A program made the translations under genes and the position numbers. From Turnera subulata (Eukaryota > Streptophyta > Magnoliopsida > Malpighiales > Passifloraceae), in contig JAKUCV010004521.1 of assembly GCA_028386065.3 (NCBI GenBank), positions 35,509 to 99,508 on the forward strand: a DNA stretch of 64,000 bases, written 5' to 3'. The notes below the pieces were generated by a model. It was not told the origin of the DNA and ran no database searches. It saw only the letters and a program-made list of their open reading frames with translations. This document shows, piece after piece, positions 1-10,526 of this stretch; within the stretch, counting starts at the first letter, position 1, and each line of letters begins with the position of its first letter.

Positions 1-276
1 TGCATTCCAGACAGGCTGTGACGTTTCCCTTGGACGGGCTTGGATCCATAGGTTGCATCTGTGCATACAGTGTTAGTGAGTTTAAAGTCTTCCGCTGTGC
101 ATGTTTTTAATAATGTTGGGCCATTGGGCCGGGTTAGATTTTATTGTTGACTTTATTATGGGCTGTTGAGCCCGGATATTTGTTGATTACACTGTATGCT
201 GAGTCATGTTGGGTTGGGTTGTCACAGTTCCGGCTCGTGTTTACTGTGTACGGTAAATTCGGGTCGGGGCGTTTCA
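1..276 (+). mobile_element. 3' end of a Ty3-like LTR, cut by the window edge
   Basis: The first 276 bases match the last part of the LTR family that fills the middle of the window. They include the 'gcattccagacaggctg' block, a 'gggccattgggcc' segment, and the terminal block with 'tactgtgtacggtaaa' ending GGGGCGTTTCA. The TG start lies outside the window, so I cannot say whether this is a solo LTR or part of a full element. The 5 bases after the terminal CA are GGAGA, the expected right TSD. The family assignment comes from direct comparison with 9940-10220. Confidence 0.85.
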
Positions 277-1860
277 GGAGATGTCAAAGGCCGAGCTGAT
301 TTTGTGATAATTACCAAGATTACTAGAGCACATACCTGCCAAAGTATAATGGAGGTTTCTTTTTCCCATTTGGGAATAAAGTCAAATCATATTCTGAACA
401 AAGTATAGAGGAAAAAAAAAAGTTTCTGAAGATGACACACATCTTTTTAATACGCATTTCCCAACTTATCACAAACTCTTCTCCCTTGTCAATCGTAATT
501 AAAAAAAAAAAACAAAAGAAAAATTACCCTTGTTGTAAACCTATTGACCAATGCTTTTTTTTTTCTCTATCATCACAAAAACAAGGAAAATGGTTTTGGG
601 TTCTTAATTTAGAAGATCGCTGAATTTTTCTGTAGTTATTGCTGAAGTTTTATATAGTCACTCTGCCAAGAGCCAAAGATGCCTGAGGAGCATAGGCTAC
701 TCCTAGCATTAAGGGATCTATTAAACGAGTTTTGGATCACTATCAATGTTTATATTGTAAAGAAATATTTGATGTGCGACTCGGCGACTCTATTTTGAAA
801 CTTGTCGTTCATCAAGAAAATATATTAAAAAGTTGTCGCTGTCCGTTATATAATATATTGTTTTCTTGACCGTGGGTTATATTTTATTTATGGTACGCTT
901 CACTTTGACAGTTTGTGCATATAATATATACTAAGTAAATAAAATCTTTCTTTTTTCTAATTCAGAAAATATTCTCGATCTACTACTAGAATAAGAGGGT
1001 ACAAACTTTCAAGATCATATGTAATCAACAAGGAGCAGTAGGGAAACAAACAGGTCACGTGGTTATAGCATCACTTGGTCAGAAATTAAGGCACCAAAAT
1101 AACCTTATTTTTCTTTTTTTTTTTTTAAAAAAAGAAGAATAGGCAGCAGCTGCAAAAGACCATATCTCAAGTATGGCATATACTCCCTCTCTCTGGGTGG
1201 GTCTGGCAGCAGCAGCTTAGCTAACCTAGGACCCACAAAGAGATCACCACTAGACCCGGATCCTGGCTGGGTTGAGATTCTTTGGGTGTTCATGTTTTTG
1301 TACAACTACAAGATTCATGAAAAATCACTTATCATTAGTGCCTGTCAAATTGTTGACCACTAGATTTCCAGACAGCTCACGAAATTACGACGACAATCAT
1401 GGCCAAGAATCGGATGTTGTCGCTCCCATAGTGCCATTACATTTTTATACATTACAAAGTCTTGGTTGCTTTGATTCTCTAATTCTATTTAATTCCTTTT
1501 TCTCTCCGGTAAAGTGTATATAGGAAGGTCAATGCATATACAGATTATTTATCGGCACTCACATCCAAATTTAGGCAGATTAGGCAAAGCCAAAGGCCTT
1601 AATCGGTCCAGCCATCTTTGTTGGTGACATGACACTACGCATTCTTTAATTATATCGGTCAACTTCATCTCGAAATTATGATATGTCAATAACAGAATAT
1701 ACAGGATTATTAATGGCAATTTCACCCTAAAAGTTAAAAATCTTTTTATATATAAATTAAAAGTAAAAAAATATTAGTATTATTTTATTGGGACTTTTAC
1801 AGGTTTTATCTATTTATTGCTCTCATAAAAACACTTACATATATATACATCTTATCAAAT
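277..1860. other. AT-rich intergenic sequence, no gene seen
   Basis: Short ORFs of up to about 80 codons occur on both strands. None shows a protein motif, and several run through homopolymer tracts such as the A/T run near 1110-1135. I see no RNA gene or complete repeat here. Confidence 0.5.
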
Positions 1861-2088
1861 AACTGTAGTCATTGGGTTCAAGTGGGTATATACACTTAGC
1901 TTGGACCAATGTGGGGTTCGTCCAAATGGTAAGGGAGGTCTCGAGTTTGAGTCCTCGTATATGCAGAAAATCCCCATTAGGGGACTCACCCATCATACTC
2001 ATGTGTGCGATGAGGGTCGACCGGATTAGTCAGGACAAAGCTTCGGATACCGAATGAGAAACTAAAAATAACTATAGTCATTCGGTTC
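1861..2088 (+). mobile_element. tRNA-derived SINE with 19-bp target-site duplication
   Basis: A body of about 190 bp (1880-2069) is flanked by direct repeats: aactgtagtcattgggttc at 1861-1879 and aactatagtcattcggttc at 2070-2088, 17 of 19 bases matching. The body contains 'gagtttgagtcc', close to a Pol III B box (GGTTCGANNCC), with 'ccaaatggtaag' upstream where a tRNA D-arm/A-box region would lie. It ends in an A-rich tail (gagaaactaaaaat). Long TSDs, a B box and an A-rich tail are the signature of LINE-mobilised plant SINEs. The two TSD mismatches suggest an old insertion. I do not assign a subfamily. Confidence 0.7.
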
Positions 2089-2263
2089 GAAAAATAATCA
2101 ATTAAATCGGTTGGCTTTTTATTGACCCGATTGGACAGTCAAGAATTGGATAGGTCACTTTTACTCAATAAAAACATCAAAAAAATTATTTTTTTTGTGA
2201 TTTTTAATGGTAAAAAATCCTACTTATAAACTTCATATTTATTCTTATTTTATAAATTACAAA

Positions 2264-2408
2264 TACTCCTTCCATCCTAACAATATTGATATTTAAGGAA
2301 TCTATATTCTGATTAAAGAGTGCATTTAGTAACTGTAATTTTAAGAATCTATATTATATTCAGACCAAAATACCCTTAAGCAAAAATATTATAAAAATGG
2401 AGGGAGTA
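2264..2408. mobile_element. Stowaway-type MITE (Tc1/mariner-related)
   Basis: A 141-bp element (2266-2406) starts CTCCTTCCATCC and ends GGATGGAG-like (atggagggag), giving terminal inverted repeats of the classic CTCCCTCC type. It is flanked by TA on both sides (2264-2265 and 2407-2408), the duplication expected for Tc1/mariner elements. The interior is AT-rich and non-coding, so it would depend on a transposase supplied in trans. Inverted-repeat similarity extends about 24 bp with several mismatches, so the copy is not recent. Confidence 0.75.
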
Positions 2409-5400
2409 ATGACTAAATTTATATTTTATTAATTATTATTTCTTAAATAATTATTATCTCAATCCAATTACATTGAACATCCCTTTTGAACTCGGTCCAA
2501 TTAATGAACGGTGATCCTGGCATTTTCTTTTTTTTTTTTGGGTTTGCGTCCTGCCGAGTTCTAATAACTATGCAAAGAATTTCTTGATAAAAAAAAAATG
2601 CAAATAGTGGATTTTGGTCTCATGATCGAGTCAGTCTTTATGGTTTAATTTTTTATAAAACAATATTGTTATATTAAAAGTTTATACTATAATCATGGGT
2701 GATTATTAATAAATGATTAAAATACTGAATTCCTTACCACATTCAGACCAATAACTCTTTGGATGCAAACAATCTTAATTTGACAATCTAGTATTAAACT
2801 ATAGACCCTTTTTTTTTAAGAAAAAAGAAAACTCACTCACTCGGCACAAGTACAGTAAAAGGAAAAATTGAAAAAGATTTACTACAGGGAAATACGGATG
2901 AGTGGATCATATCAGATGGTAGTGTCGACTCGCTGTGGCTGTCGGCCCGGCATCAAGCATTGAAGCTCGTGGTGGGGAAAGCAAACAGCCAGAACCAAAA
3001 AAAAAAAGGGTAGGTATTTTCAGGTTTGGATGCATTTTTGTAATTTGAAGGAGCTGCGAGGGTGGTAAAGTTGTTGTATTGTTTCCCATCTTCAGTAGTA
3101 GTTAATTAATTAATAGGGTAGGAGGAGGAGAGGAGTGTGGGGGTGGGGTGGTGTGTAGCGTGATTATAAAGGTTCTGTGGGCTGGCAATAAGCAAGTGCC
3201 ACGTGGAACACCGGTAATTAATCCACCCCACCGACAATTCCTTTCCTTCCAGGTCCATGCTCTCGCCTCTCTGGGGTCTGGGTCTGCCATATTTTTCATG
3301 CTCTTTTGTTAGTATTAGTTTGTGTGGATTCTTCTTCTTCTTCCTCCCACCACCCGACTATTTTCCTTTGCTTGGGCACTGTGCCTACCCTGCAATCCCA
3401 TTTTCTTTTCTTCCTCAGCAAACTATCATTGTCTAAGTCTAATAATAGGCCATCCCAGTCACTGTGGAGTTGGTATGAGCATTTGATTCTGCTTAAACAT
3501 AGGGTTCGAGCTTTTTTTTTTTATGTAGATAATTCTTATTAGAAGACTCAAACATTATGATTAGGTGAGTGATCCGGGTTAAATCTATGTTAATTCTGGT
3601 AAAACTCTAGCATCAGTAGTAAAAACTGTAAATCAAGAACCTAGTATATAAAGAATAACATATGGGGTTGTGGTCCCCAAGATTATTCTAGCATCAGTTT
3701 CTCTGCCCTATTACAGAAAACATACTAAGACGTTGGAATCAAATTTTGGAAGCTCCCAATCCTCTCCGGTCAATACTCGAGTTTGTTCATCATGAATTCA
3801 GGTACGCCTTACTTTTATACCTGATTATTGTTCTTGATTGTCTAATAATTTATCAAGATATTTGAGGCACAAAGTAATTATTCTAACAAAAACAAGATAA
3901 TAAATGATAAAATATGTTTTTAATTCAACAAAAAAAAGAAGTATGCTTCTTAATTATTTCTATAAATATTACCCTGATCAATATCTTACCCATTTGCCAT
4001 TTCTTTCCAAGTTCCAAATCCTGTCTAATATTTGGGTGATGAAGTTTTTCCTTAAACCGTTGTGGGAATGTCGATTTACTAGGTTAAGCAACTTAAGATT
4101 TTATTGCGACTCAATTTTATTCCAGGCACGAACTAGATTCAAACCTAAACAGAGTGATGTAATCTTTACAACGAGTGCAAAGGAGAACTACCAGTCACAC
4201 AAGCACACGACAAAATAAAATCAATCTGAACAAAATCATCGCTAAAATTCATTTCAAGCACGCAACAAATAAACCATGTCTGTTATTTTTCCCTCTTATA
4301 CGTCTTTTATATATGTATGTACAGAGGGTCAATATCATTTAACTACTATCAAAATGAAACTAATTCAAAGAAGGAATACAAAAGGCAAGTTCAAAATGTA
4401 TCCCAGCTGTATATTTCATTCTTTCAAGAATTATAACCGTAAATGATGCGCATAAGCTAGTTTTTTGGGGCTGTTGCCCGCTTTTTATTTGTCTCCGTTA
4501 TAAATTCTGGTTATAAATCTCAAGATGTGTTTGATTAGACTATAGCAAAACAGATGGAGACTTCAGACTTGTGATTTTTGGTATTATCTTTAGCCAAACG
4601 CTGAGGAAAAGATTATCTTATTTTATTATAAACTTGTGAATTGGAACTGTCTCCTTGTCTATTTATGAAAAACCATATCTTTGTCTCAAGAAATTCAATT
4701 GTTTACTGAAAATTCCTCACTAAACATGTTCTCCATATCTATGAATAATATAATACTACTATAACCGAAATCTCATGAAAGAAGGACAAATTATGGGATA
4801 ACACCAGAAATCTCATAAAGAGTTACAAATTGAAAGGAAGGTGGCAGATAGGTTGGTGATCATCATTAATACTTTAGGTCTCGGGTTTCTTTTTAGTACT
4901 GGGCCTGGGCATCACAACAAGATCAGATGTCAAAGCTAGACCTGCCTAGTTCAGTCTATTGTTTTTTTTTTTCGACTCCTCAGTTCCCATTTCTTGGGTA
5001 CATTTATTTCCTTGCATGGTCAGCTGGTTACCCATCCTCAGATGCCATGAGGAACAATTCGAAGACCTAAAAACCCAATGGATAGTTTTCCCACCATTAA
5101 GAGTTCCAATTTGATCAATACTGAGGAGTGAGGTGAACTTCCTCCACCAATTGCTATTTTACGCACAACAGAAGCTTTGCTAATCCGAAAGAGAGATCAA
5201 TTCTGAAACCCAAATAAACATCATTCAACAAGTCCAGCGAGACCACCAATTTCGTACCACCTTAAGAACATAATAACCATTCTTTACACGCACTGTTCAA
5301 TCAATGACCTGGGCAGGCAAATCCTAATTTTGTATGTAAGGTTTCAATATCAGCCAGGTTAGAGGAGCCCAGAATTAGAGAACTTTTACTCATGGAGGAG

Positions 5401-5722
5401 TACCCAATTCAGAAACGATATTGACTACACAAATTGTTGTTAATCAACGCGAACAGAGCACACAACTTTAATAGCTTACATTATACAAAATTTCAGATGG
5501 CCAATACAACCACCAATTCAGCATTCAGCATAACAACAACAACAACATGAGAACGAACTATCAAATGCATTATAAGATCAACTTTCTTTCAATTTATGCA
5601 TACAAGGGTGAAAGTTATAATCAAATACTAACAACAAGTGTGATGTGATGCATTAATAAATTGAGAGTTGAAACCCCAAAATGGTAGTAAGTAATACAGT
5701 ATCCCCCACCAGATCAATCAAT
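2409..5722. other. Intergenic region downstream of the TIC20-like gene, no gene recognised
   Basis: This 3.3-kb stretch has scattered ORFs under 105 codons with no recognisable motif. Because the neighbouring gene is on the minus strand, the part just left of 5723 should contain its 3' UTR and polyadenylation region. The part at 3100-3350 is less AT-rich but gives no convincing coding frame. Nothing else is supported. Confidence 0.45.
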
Positions 5723-6352
5723 TCAAACAGCTTGATCAGCGGCCTCGGCAACAATGGGCAACCTAGGGAGCTGTCCTAACAGACAGGAACTGGACCCATA
5801 AATCAAACAGACCAAAAGGTACAGAAACACCGTACTATCCAAGCTCATCAACACATCCAACCCAAACCCACCTCGTGGGTTAAAGGTCCTCTCAAACAAA
5901 TCAGGGAAAATCAAGAGCACATCCAGAACTAAAGCTTGCATGGCATTGAACCTCACATATTTACTAAGGTTAGGATTTCTCACAACAGCAAAGTAAAGAG
6001 CCAAAAAGACCAGAAACCCGTTCAAGGGGAAGCTCTTGAACACTCTTATGGATGGGATTAACGGCTGGATGAGGGCTTGGATGGGAGGGAACTGAGATAA
6101 GACGAACTTGCCGTACTGGACTCCATCGAAGAACGGGTAGAAGTAACAGACGGCCGAGATTATCCGGTCTCCGGTGTCAGCCGAGTCGCTGCCTTTGGAT
6201 TTGGCTATGACAATAGTGGTCTTTGTGGGTCTGTTCAGGGTTTTTCTTGGGTTGGTTAGGGAAAGAAAATATGGGTTTTTGTGGAGAGACTGAGAGAGGG
6301 GTTTGTGTAAGAGAGATAGAGGGGTTGGTGGTGGGGCGAGGAGGGTGGACAT
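5723..6352 (-). CDS. TIC20-II: TIC20-II-like protein of the chloroplast inner envelope
   Basis: Single-exon gene of 209 codons. TIC20 family proteins are polytopic parts of the translocon that moves proteins across the chloroplast inner envelope membrane. The first 50 or so residues are rich in Ser, Thr, Pro and basic residues with few acidic ones (start MSTLLAPPPTPLSLLHKPLS), as in a plastid transit peptide. The mature part begins near GDRIISAVCYFYPFFDGVQY, a recognisable TIC20 block. Four hydrophobic segments follow at about residues 62-85, 105-125, 135-155 and 168-195. Length and single-exon form fit the TIC20-II branch; branch choice is from remembered similarity. The ATG at 6352 is chosen because it gives a full transit peptide. 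An overlapping ORF at 6177-6395 is in another frame and is a shadow. The gene looks intact. Confidence 0.85.
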   Translation of the reverse strand: MSTLLAPPPTPLSLLHKPLSQSLHKNPYFLSLTNPRKTLNRPTKTTIVIAKSKGSDSADTGDRIISAVCYFYPFFDGVQYGKFVLSQFPPIQALIQPLIPSIRVFKSFPLNGFLVFLALYFAVVRNPNLSKYVRFNAMQALVLDVLLIFPDLFERTFNPRGGFGLDVLMSLDSTVFLYLLVCLIYGSSSCLLGQLPRLPIVAEAADQAV

Positions 6353-6750
6353 GGTGGATTGGAAGTGGTGGTGGTGTTCGTTTTGTGAGATTCAATGGAA
6401 ATTTGCAGGAGTTATGGCCTCCTTGCTTTTATTTATCTAAACGCACGAATTTGAGGGGAAAAGAAAAATGAGACGAAAAAGATGGGAGTGGATATTTTGA
6501 TTCTACGACATCGTCACCGCACGGCAACTCTATCCCGCAATATTTAAACATATACTTATTATACAAATATGACACATATCTACGGAAAGATTTTGTACAT
6601 TATGTTATTCACAAGCATTAGTCTCTGTGAATTTGTGCTTTGGCTTGCCCTGGTTATTATAACCCAAATGTTGGAGCCCTATTGACGGAACATGCACGTT
6701 TTATTGGTCTTTATGGTATTTATTTAGTAAATGCAATCTGCTATGCTTCC

Positions 6751-6754
<4 letters not shown>

Positions 6755-6818
<64 letters not shown>
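6755..6818. repeat. (AT)n microsatellite
   Basis: About 32 uninterrupted AT units lie between the TIC20-like gene and the first large LTR element. The ORFs running through it in both directions (Ile-Tyr repeats) are artefacts of the dinucleotide. Confidence 0.95.
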
Positions 6819-6820
<2 letters not shown>

Positions 6821-8425
6821 TTCTGTAACTTGATACCTCACACACCGTTGTGAGGTGAAATTACCAAGACTTGAATAACGTTGGGGGTTAAAGGACAAAG
6901 ATTTATTAAAATTATTCACACCCAAAAATCAACTATCAAATATATAGCGTAACAGCCCGGGTAAAATATGGATTTTTACCGGGACTGTAAAAGTCGTTTT
7001 ACCGTGATTTACTGTTGAATTAATCTTGGGTAATTAATTCAAGGTAAATCGGGAGTCATTTTTCAAAACCGAGAGTTTTCTCGCGCTCGGGAGTATCCTT
7101 TAATTAACCGAGCCTCGGTTTTCAATTCCGAGACTTGGACGACGTTCAGGGGTATTAACCGGATTTTCCGAGCCTAAGTTGTATTTTCGAACATGGGACG
7201 GAATTTGTCGGAAAGACGGATATGCCCTATGCTTTGAGCAGACTAAAGCCGGAACGGAGGACATCGCCGGACAAACGTATTGGCCGACGCTCGAGACGCG
7301 TTTCTCTCCCCCGGGCTAACTCTTCCTCTCTCCCGTTTCTTTTTCTTTTCTAATTTTTCTACTCTCTTTCTTTTACCTATCTTTTCCTATCTTTTCTTTT
7401 AATTTTCTCTTCTCCCTTCTTATTTTCTTTTTCTCTTCCTTTTCCTTTCTTTTCATTACCTTCTTCTCCTCCACTACCGGCCACCCACCCACCATCTTTC
7501 TTTAATTTATCTCTTCCCTTCCACTATCTCCTACCAACTCCTCTCCACGCCGGCCACCCACCTCCCACCATCTCCATTTTTCTTTTTTCCTTTTCTTCTT
7601 CTATATTCTCTTCTCTTCCTTCTTTCCTGCTTCCATCTTCCACCCGACACCATCAACCCATCTCTTTTCTTTCTTCTTCCTCCCCGTGTACCACCGCACC
7701 ACCAACCTCCATCCACCACCCATCACCACCGTGCACTGCAACCTGAACCAGCCACTTCACCACCAAAGTTAGACCTGTCCAGACCACGCGACCGCTGCAA
7801 GTCTCCACCACTGAACCACCACTAGTGCTTTGTTCCTCGCGCACACCGCCGCGTCACCGCTCTCCTTCCTCGCACCTCCGTCCTTAGCCACACCTGCACC
7901 TCGATGCCGCGCTAGCATCTCCGGCGATGCTCCTCTCCCTGCGTTGCATTCCGCCTCGCCGCCTCCTCAAGCACAGCAGCTACGCGACGCCGTGAGCCGA
8001 CGCCTGTGGCACCTGCACCGCCTTCGTCCTCCTCACGTTGCACCATTGCCGAGCCTCTTCCTCGTCGCGCCTTCGACCTTCACCGTGCCTGCACCCGTCG
8101 CCTCTTCGCCGGTAACACCCCGAGCGCTCCTCCTCGGTGCACCGCCGTCCGCAGCCGACCACTTGCTCACCTGTCACCTCACGTTGTCGCGCCGACCGCA
8201 CCAAGGCGAGAGCTCACCTTCACCAACGACCCCTGCACCACGAAGCCAACGCCCTCTCGTCACCACCATCCTCCTCTATGCCTTCTTCTCTGCATCAGCA
8301 GCTAGCCACCTCGCGACGCTCGCCCCGAGCTGCTGCCTCGCCTCGACCGTCCGCGGCTCACGCTGCAACACCCCCCAAGTGAGCACGGTGCACCAAGGTT
8401 AAAGAAGACCCATGCTTTGGGCTGC

Positions 8426-8520
8426 ATGCATATGGGCTGGTGATGTTGGGTTTCTATTCATGCATATGGGCTTGTGATGTTGGGTTTCTATTCATGCATA
8501 TGGGCTTGTGATGTTGGGTG
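8426..8520 (+). repeat. 34-bp tandem repeat, about three copies, in the LTR
   Basis: The unit begins catgcatatgggct and ends gggtttctatt. It is repeated nearly perfectly, and the last copy runs into gatgcatgcatggg. The same array is in the right LTR at about 14239-14335, so it predates insertion of this element. It is absent from the other LTR copies in the window. Confidence 0.85.
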
Positions 8521-9106
8521 ATGCATGCATGGGTAATGGGCTTGGGTTTTAGTTTGGGTTGTAATGGAAGTTGGGCTTAAGGATTAGGTGTTAGTGGTGG
8601 GCTGACAGTACTAGGTAGTGGGCTAGGCAGCACTGTTCACGGCCCAATCCAAGTTAAAATAAAATAAATAATAAATAAAATAATAAAATAATAATAGTAA
8701 TACTAATAATAAAATCTGACTTATATATTTTTATGATTAATACTTTGAAAATTAAATCGTGGTAGTATTTTGGAAAACATAAATATGATTATTATGAAAT
8801 TTTGGGAAATGTTTTTATTAAAAATATAATACTTGGAAAATATATATATGTACATATGTTATCTTTCTCAGAAAATTATAGTAATTATTATTTTGGGAAA
8901 TTATAATTATTTTATGAAAATATATCTTGAAAAGGGTTTTAATTAAAGTATGGCACCGAAGCAGTATTCGGATATACGTACGGTAAATATTTTCGATAAA
9001 AGATAATAATATCGAATAAGAACCGGGATGGGTAATTTCGTAGTATTGGCATCATTGCATACCAAATATGTGCATTTATGTGAGTGTAAATTGTCTTGTT
9101 GTATAG

Positions 9107-9183
9107 GTTCGGATATCGGGCAGTTTTTCGAGGAGCCGGCGTCGGACCGGTCACTATTTTTCGGAGTTGAGTAATCGGCCAAG
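9107..9183 (+). other. Conserved 72-77 nt block bounded by AG and GT inside the LTR
   Basis: The block starts GTTCGGATATCGGGCAG and ends ATCGGCCAAG. It is preceded by ttgtatag and followed by gtgagg, so it looks like an internal exon with consensus splice sites. Matching blocks lie at 14921-14997, 31791-31866, 36551-36626, 38378-38452 and, strongly diverged, 44785-44856, plus minus-strand copies near 22067-22155 and 41152-41245. Lengths of 72-77 nt are not all multiples of three, which argues against a conserved coding exon. A spliced leader or non-coding exon remains possible. Confidence 0.55.
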
Positions 9184-9284
9184 GTGAGGATGGATTTCCT
9201 TCAATATGTGCCTTATTACTCGGTTATTTTGTTTTGATGATTATTGCATGGTTGGATGTTGTAGTTGCTGTGTTTTGGGTTCGG

Positions 9285-9660
9285 GATGTTTATCCCGGTG
9301 TCTTGTTTGGTACTTTTGGGATGTCTATCCCCGTGTCGGTTTTTCTGTGTCTTTTGGCACTAAGTAAATGGAATAATTAATAAATTGTGACAAGGATGTC
9401 GATCCTTGGTATTTTGGATGGGATGTCTATCCCGGTATTTTGTTAGGGATGTCGATCCCTACGATTTGATTTCGATAACGATAATATAATTGTCGCGTGA
9501 TAGGTAGTGGTACGACTCGATGGTTAGAAAACTATTTCGTGGTGGCCTTGACCTGGGTTACTTGATAAGCATGTCTATGCTTGGGATGTCTATCCCGCGA
9601 TATATATTTGGGATGTCTATCCCTGGGTTCGTATTTTTGGGATGTCGATCCCTGGGTTCT
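9285..9660 (+). repeat. Array of short hairpins (GGGATG-TC-KATCCC type) in the LTR
   Basis: At least seven short imperfect palindromes of the form GGGATGTCTATCCC, GGGATGTCGATCCC or GGGATGTTTATCCC are spread over about 375 bp, separated by unrelated sequence. The same array occurs at the same place in every LTR of the family in the window. In the LTR at 34723-38364 the stems have different sequences but still pair. The right LTR of this element has one more copy near 15395-15425 than the left. Confidence 0.85.
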
Positions 9661-9863
9661 CTGATTTGGTCTGGCACCCGGAATGTGTTGATAACCAGGT
9701 TTGACCATTAGCTTTTCCGTGACGGGGCCCGGAAAGATAAAATTGGACAATTGATTTTATTTGAGTCTTTTCAGTTTTGGGTCGAGTCTTTGGGTTGGGC
9801 TGTTTAGCCCGTGTTTTTGACTTGAGTAGTTATAGTGTGCATACTGATCGTCTTTCCATTGTC

Positions 9864-9911
9864 GTGAGCACTTCGGACTCACCCCTCACCTGCGGGCTTT
9901 CATCCCGTAGG
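9864..9911 (+). promoter_or_regulatory. Two conserved hairpins near the LTR 3' end
   Basis: The first is GTGAGCACTTCGGACTCAC: a GTGAG/CTCAC stem around a C(TTCG)G loop. The second pairs CCTGCGGG (9889-9896) with CCCGTAGG (9904-9911). Copies are at 15693-15740, 32519-32566, 38004-38051, 39121-39168, 45630-45676 and, reversed, 17070-17111 and 21339-21380. In the diverged LTR at 43227 the second stem has changed to CTGCGCGACC/GGTCGCGTAG yet still pairs. The role is unknown; an RNA element in the transcript is an inference. Confidence 0.65.
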
Positions 9912-10223
9912 ATGAGTTGTTTCATTTACAGGCTTGGTGCATTCCAGACAGGCTGCAGCGTCATCCCTTGGACAGGGCTCGGATCCATAGTTTGCATGTG
10001 TCGCATACAGTGTTAGTGAGTTATTTAAGTCTTCCGCTGTGCAATATTTTCGCTATTATTGGGCCATTGGGCCGGATTTGTTACTTATGTTGTTTTATTA
10101 TTTTGGGCCGTTGGGCCGAGTTATGGTTGTTTACACTGTATGCTAGGCCTTGTTGGGTTGGGTTGTCACAGTTTCGGCTTGTGTTTACTGTGTACGGTAA
10201 ATACGGGTCGGGGCGATTCATTT

Positions 10224-10238
10224 TGGTAGCGGAGCGGG
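10224..10238 (+). promoter_or_regulatory. Primer-binding site of element 1
   Basis: TGGTAGCGGAGCGGG lies three bases after the 5' LTR. It resembles the plant initiator-tRNA-Met primer site (TGGTATCAGAGC) at 9 of the first 12 positions. The same site, reversed, is at 21014-21028 in element 2, and a similar one is in the TRIM-like element near 53700. Confidence 0.7.
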
Positions 10239-10526
10239 CATTAGGTCTTGTTGGGCAGTTCTTGTGTGTTTGTTGTCTTGTTTGCATAGTTCGCTCCATT
10301 TGTTTATTATTTCACATCATTTAGTTAGTGCATTATGGATCCAGTCAAGGGACGCCAGCTGTCGCGGAACACATACATAAGAGGTAATGATGCCATAAAT
10401 AAGCGAAAATACAAATATTATTAATAGCACTAATATTTTGAGTACAAAGGGAAATATTAATATTTTGAATACAAACCGAAATATTACATTGTTTTTTTGA
10501 TTTTATAAAAATAAAGAAAAATACAT

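Larger units (their letters stand above)
6948..10220 (+). repeat. 5' LTR of element 1
   Basis: This 3273-bp LTR begins (T>C)GTAACAGCCCGGGTAAA and ends GGGGCGATTCA. Blocks in order: a terminal inverted repeat (about 6951-6990); a pyrimidine-rich tract (about 7315-7650); a GC-rich segment with long Ala/Pro/Ser/Arg frames (7690-8400) ending at a donor-like GTGAGC (8379); a 34-bp triplet repeat (8426-8520); an AT-rich stretch; a 77-nt block between AG (9105-9106) and GT (9184); a short-hairpin array (9285-9660); two conserved hairpins (9864-9882, 9889-9911); and an acceptor-like AG near 9931. I treat the GC-rich frames as non-coding because reading frames are not kept between copies. Confidence 0.85.

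Noticed and set aside
6177..6395. 72-codon minus-strand ORF overlapping the TIC20-like gene
   Set aside because: It overlaps the start of the TIC20-like ORF in another frame and has no motif.
7830..8402. 190-codon Ala/Pro/Ser-rich ORF (also 13757-14257, 30294-30878, 35228-35722, 43848-44573)
   Set aside because: These lie in the GC-rich segment of the LTRs. Frames differ between copies, composition is low-complexity, and several frames are open at once, as expected from stop-poor GC-rich DNA.
9285..9660. Possible CRISPR-like array because of regular palindromic repeats
   Set aside because: The motifs are 13-17 bp, imperfect and irregularly spaced, and sit inside plant LTRs. There are no uniform spacers and no cas genes.
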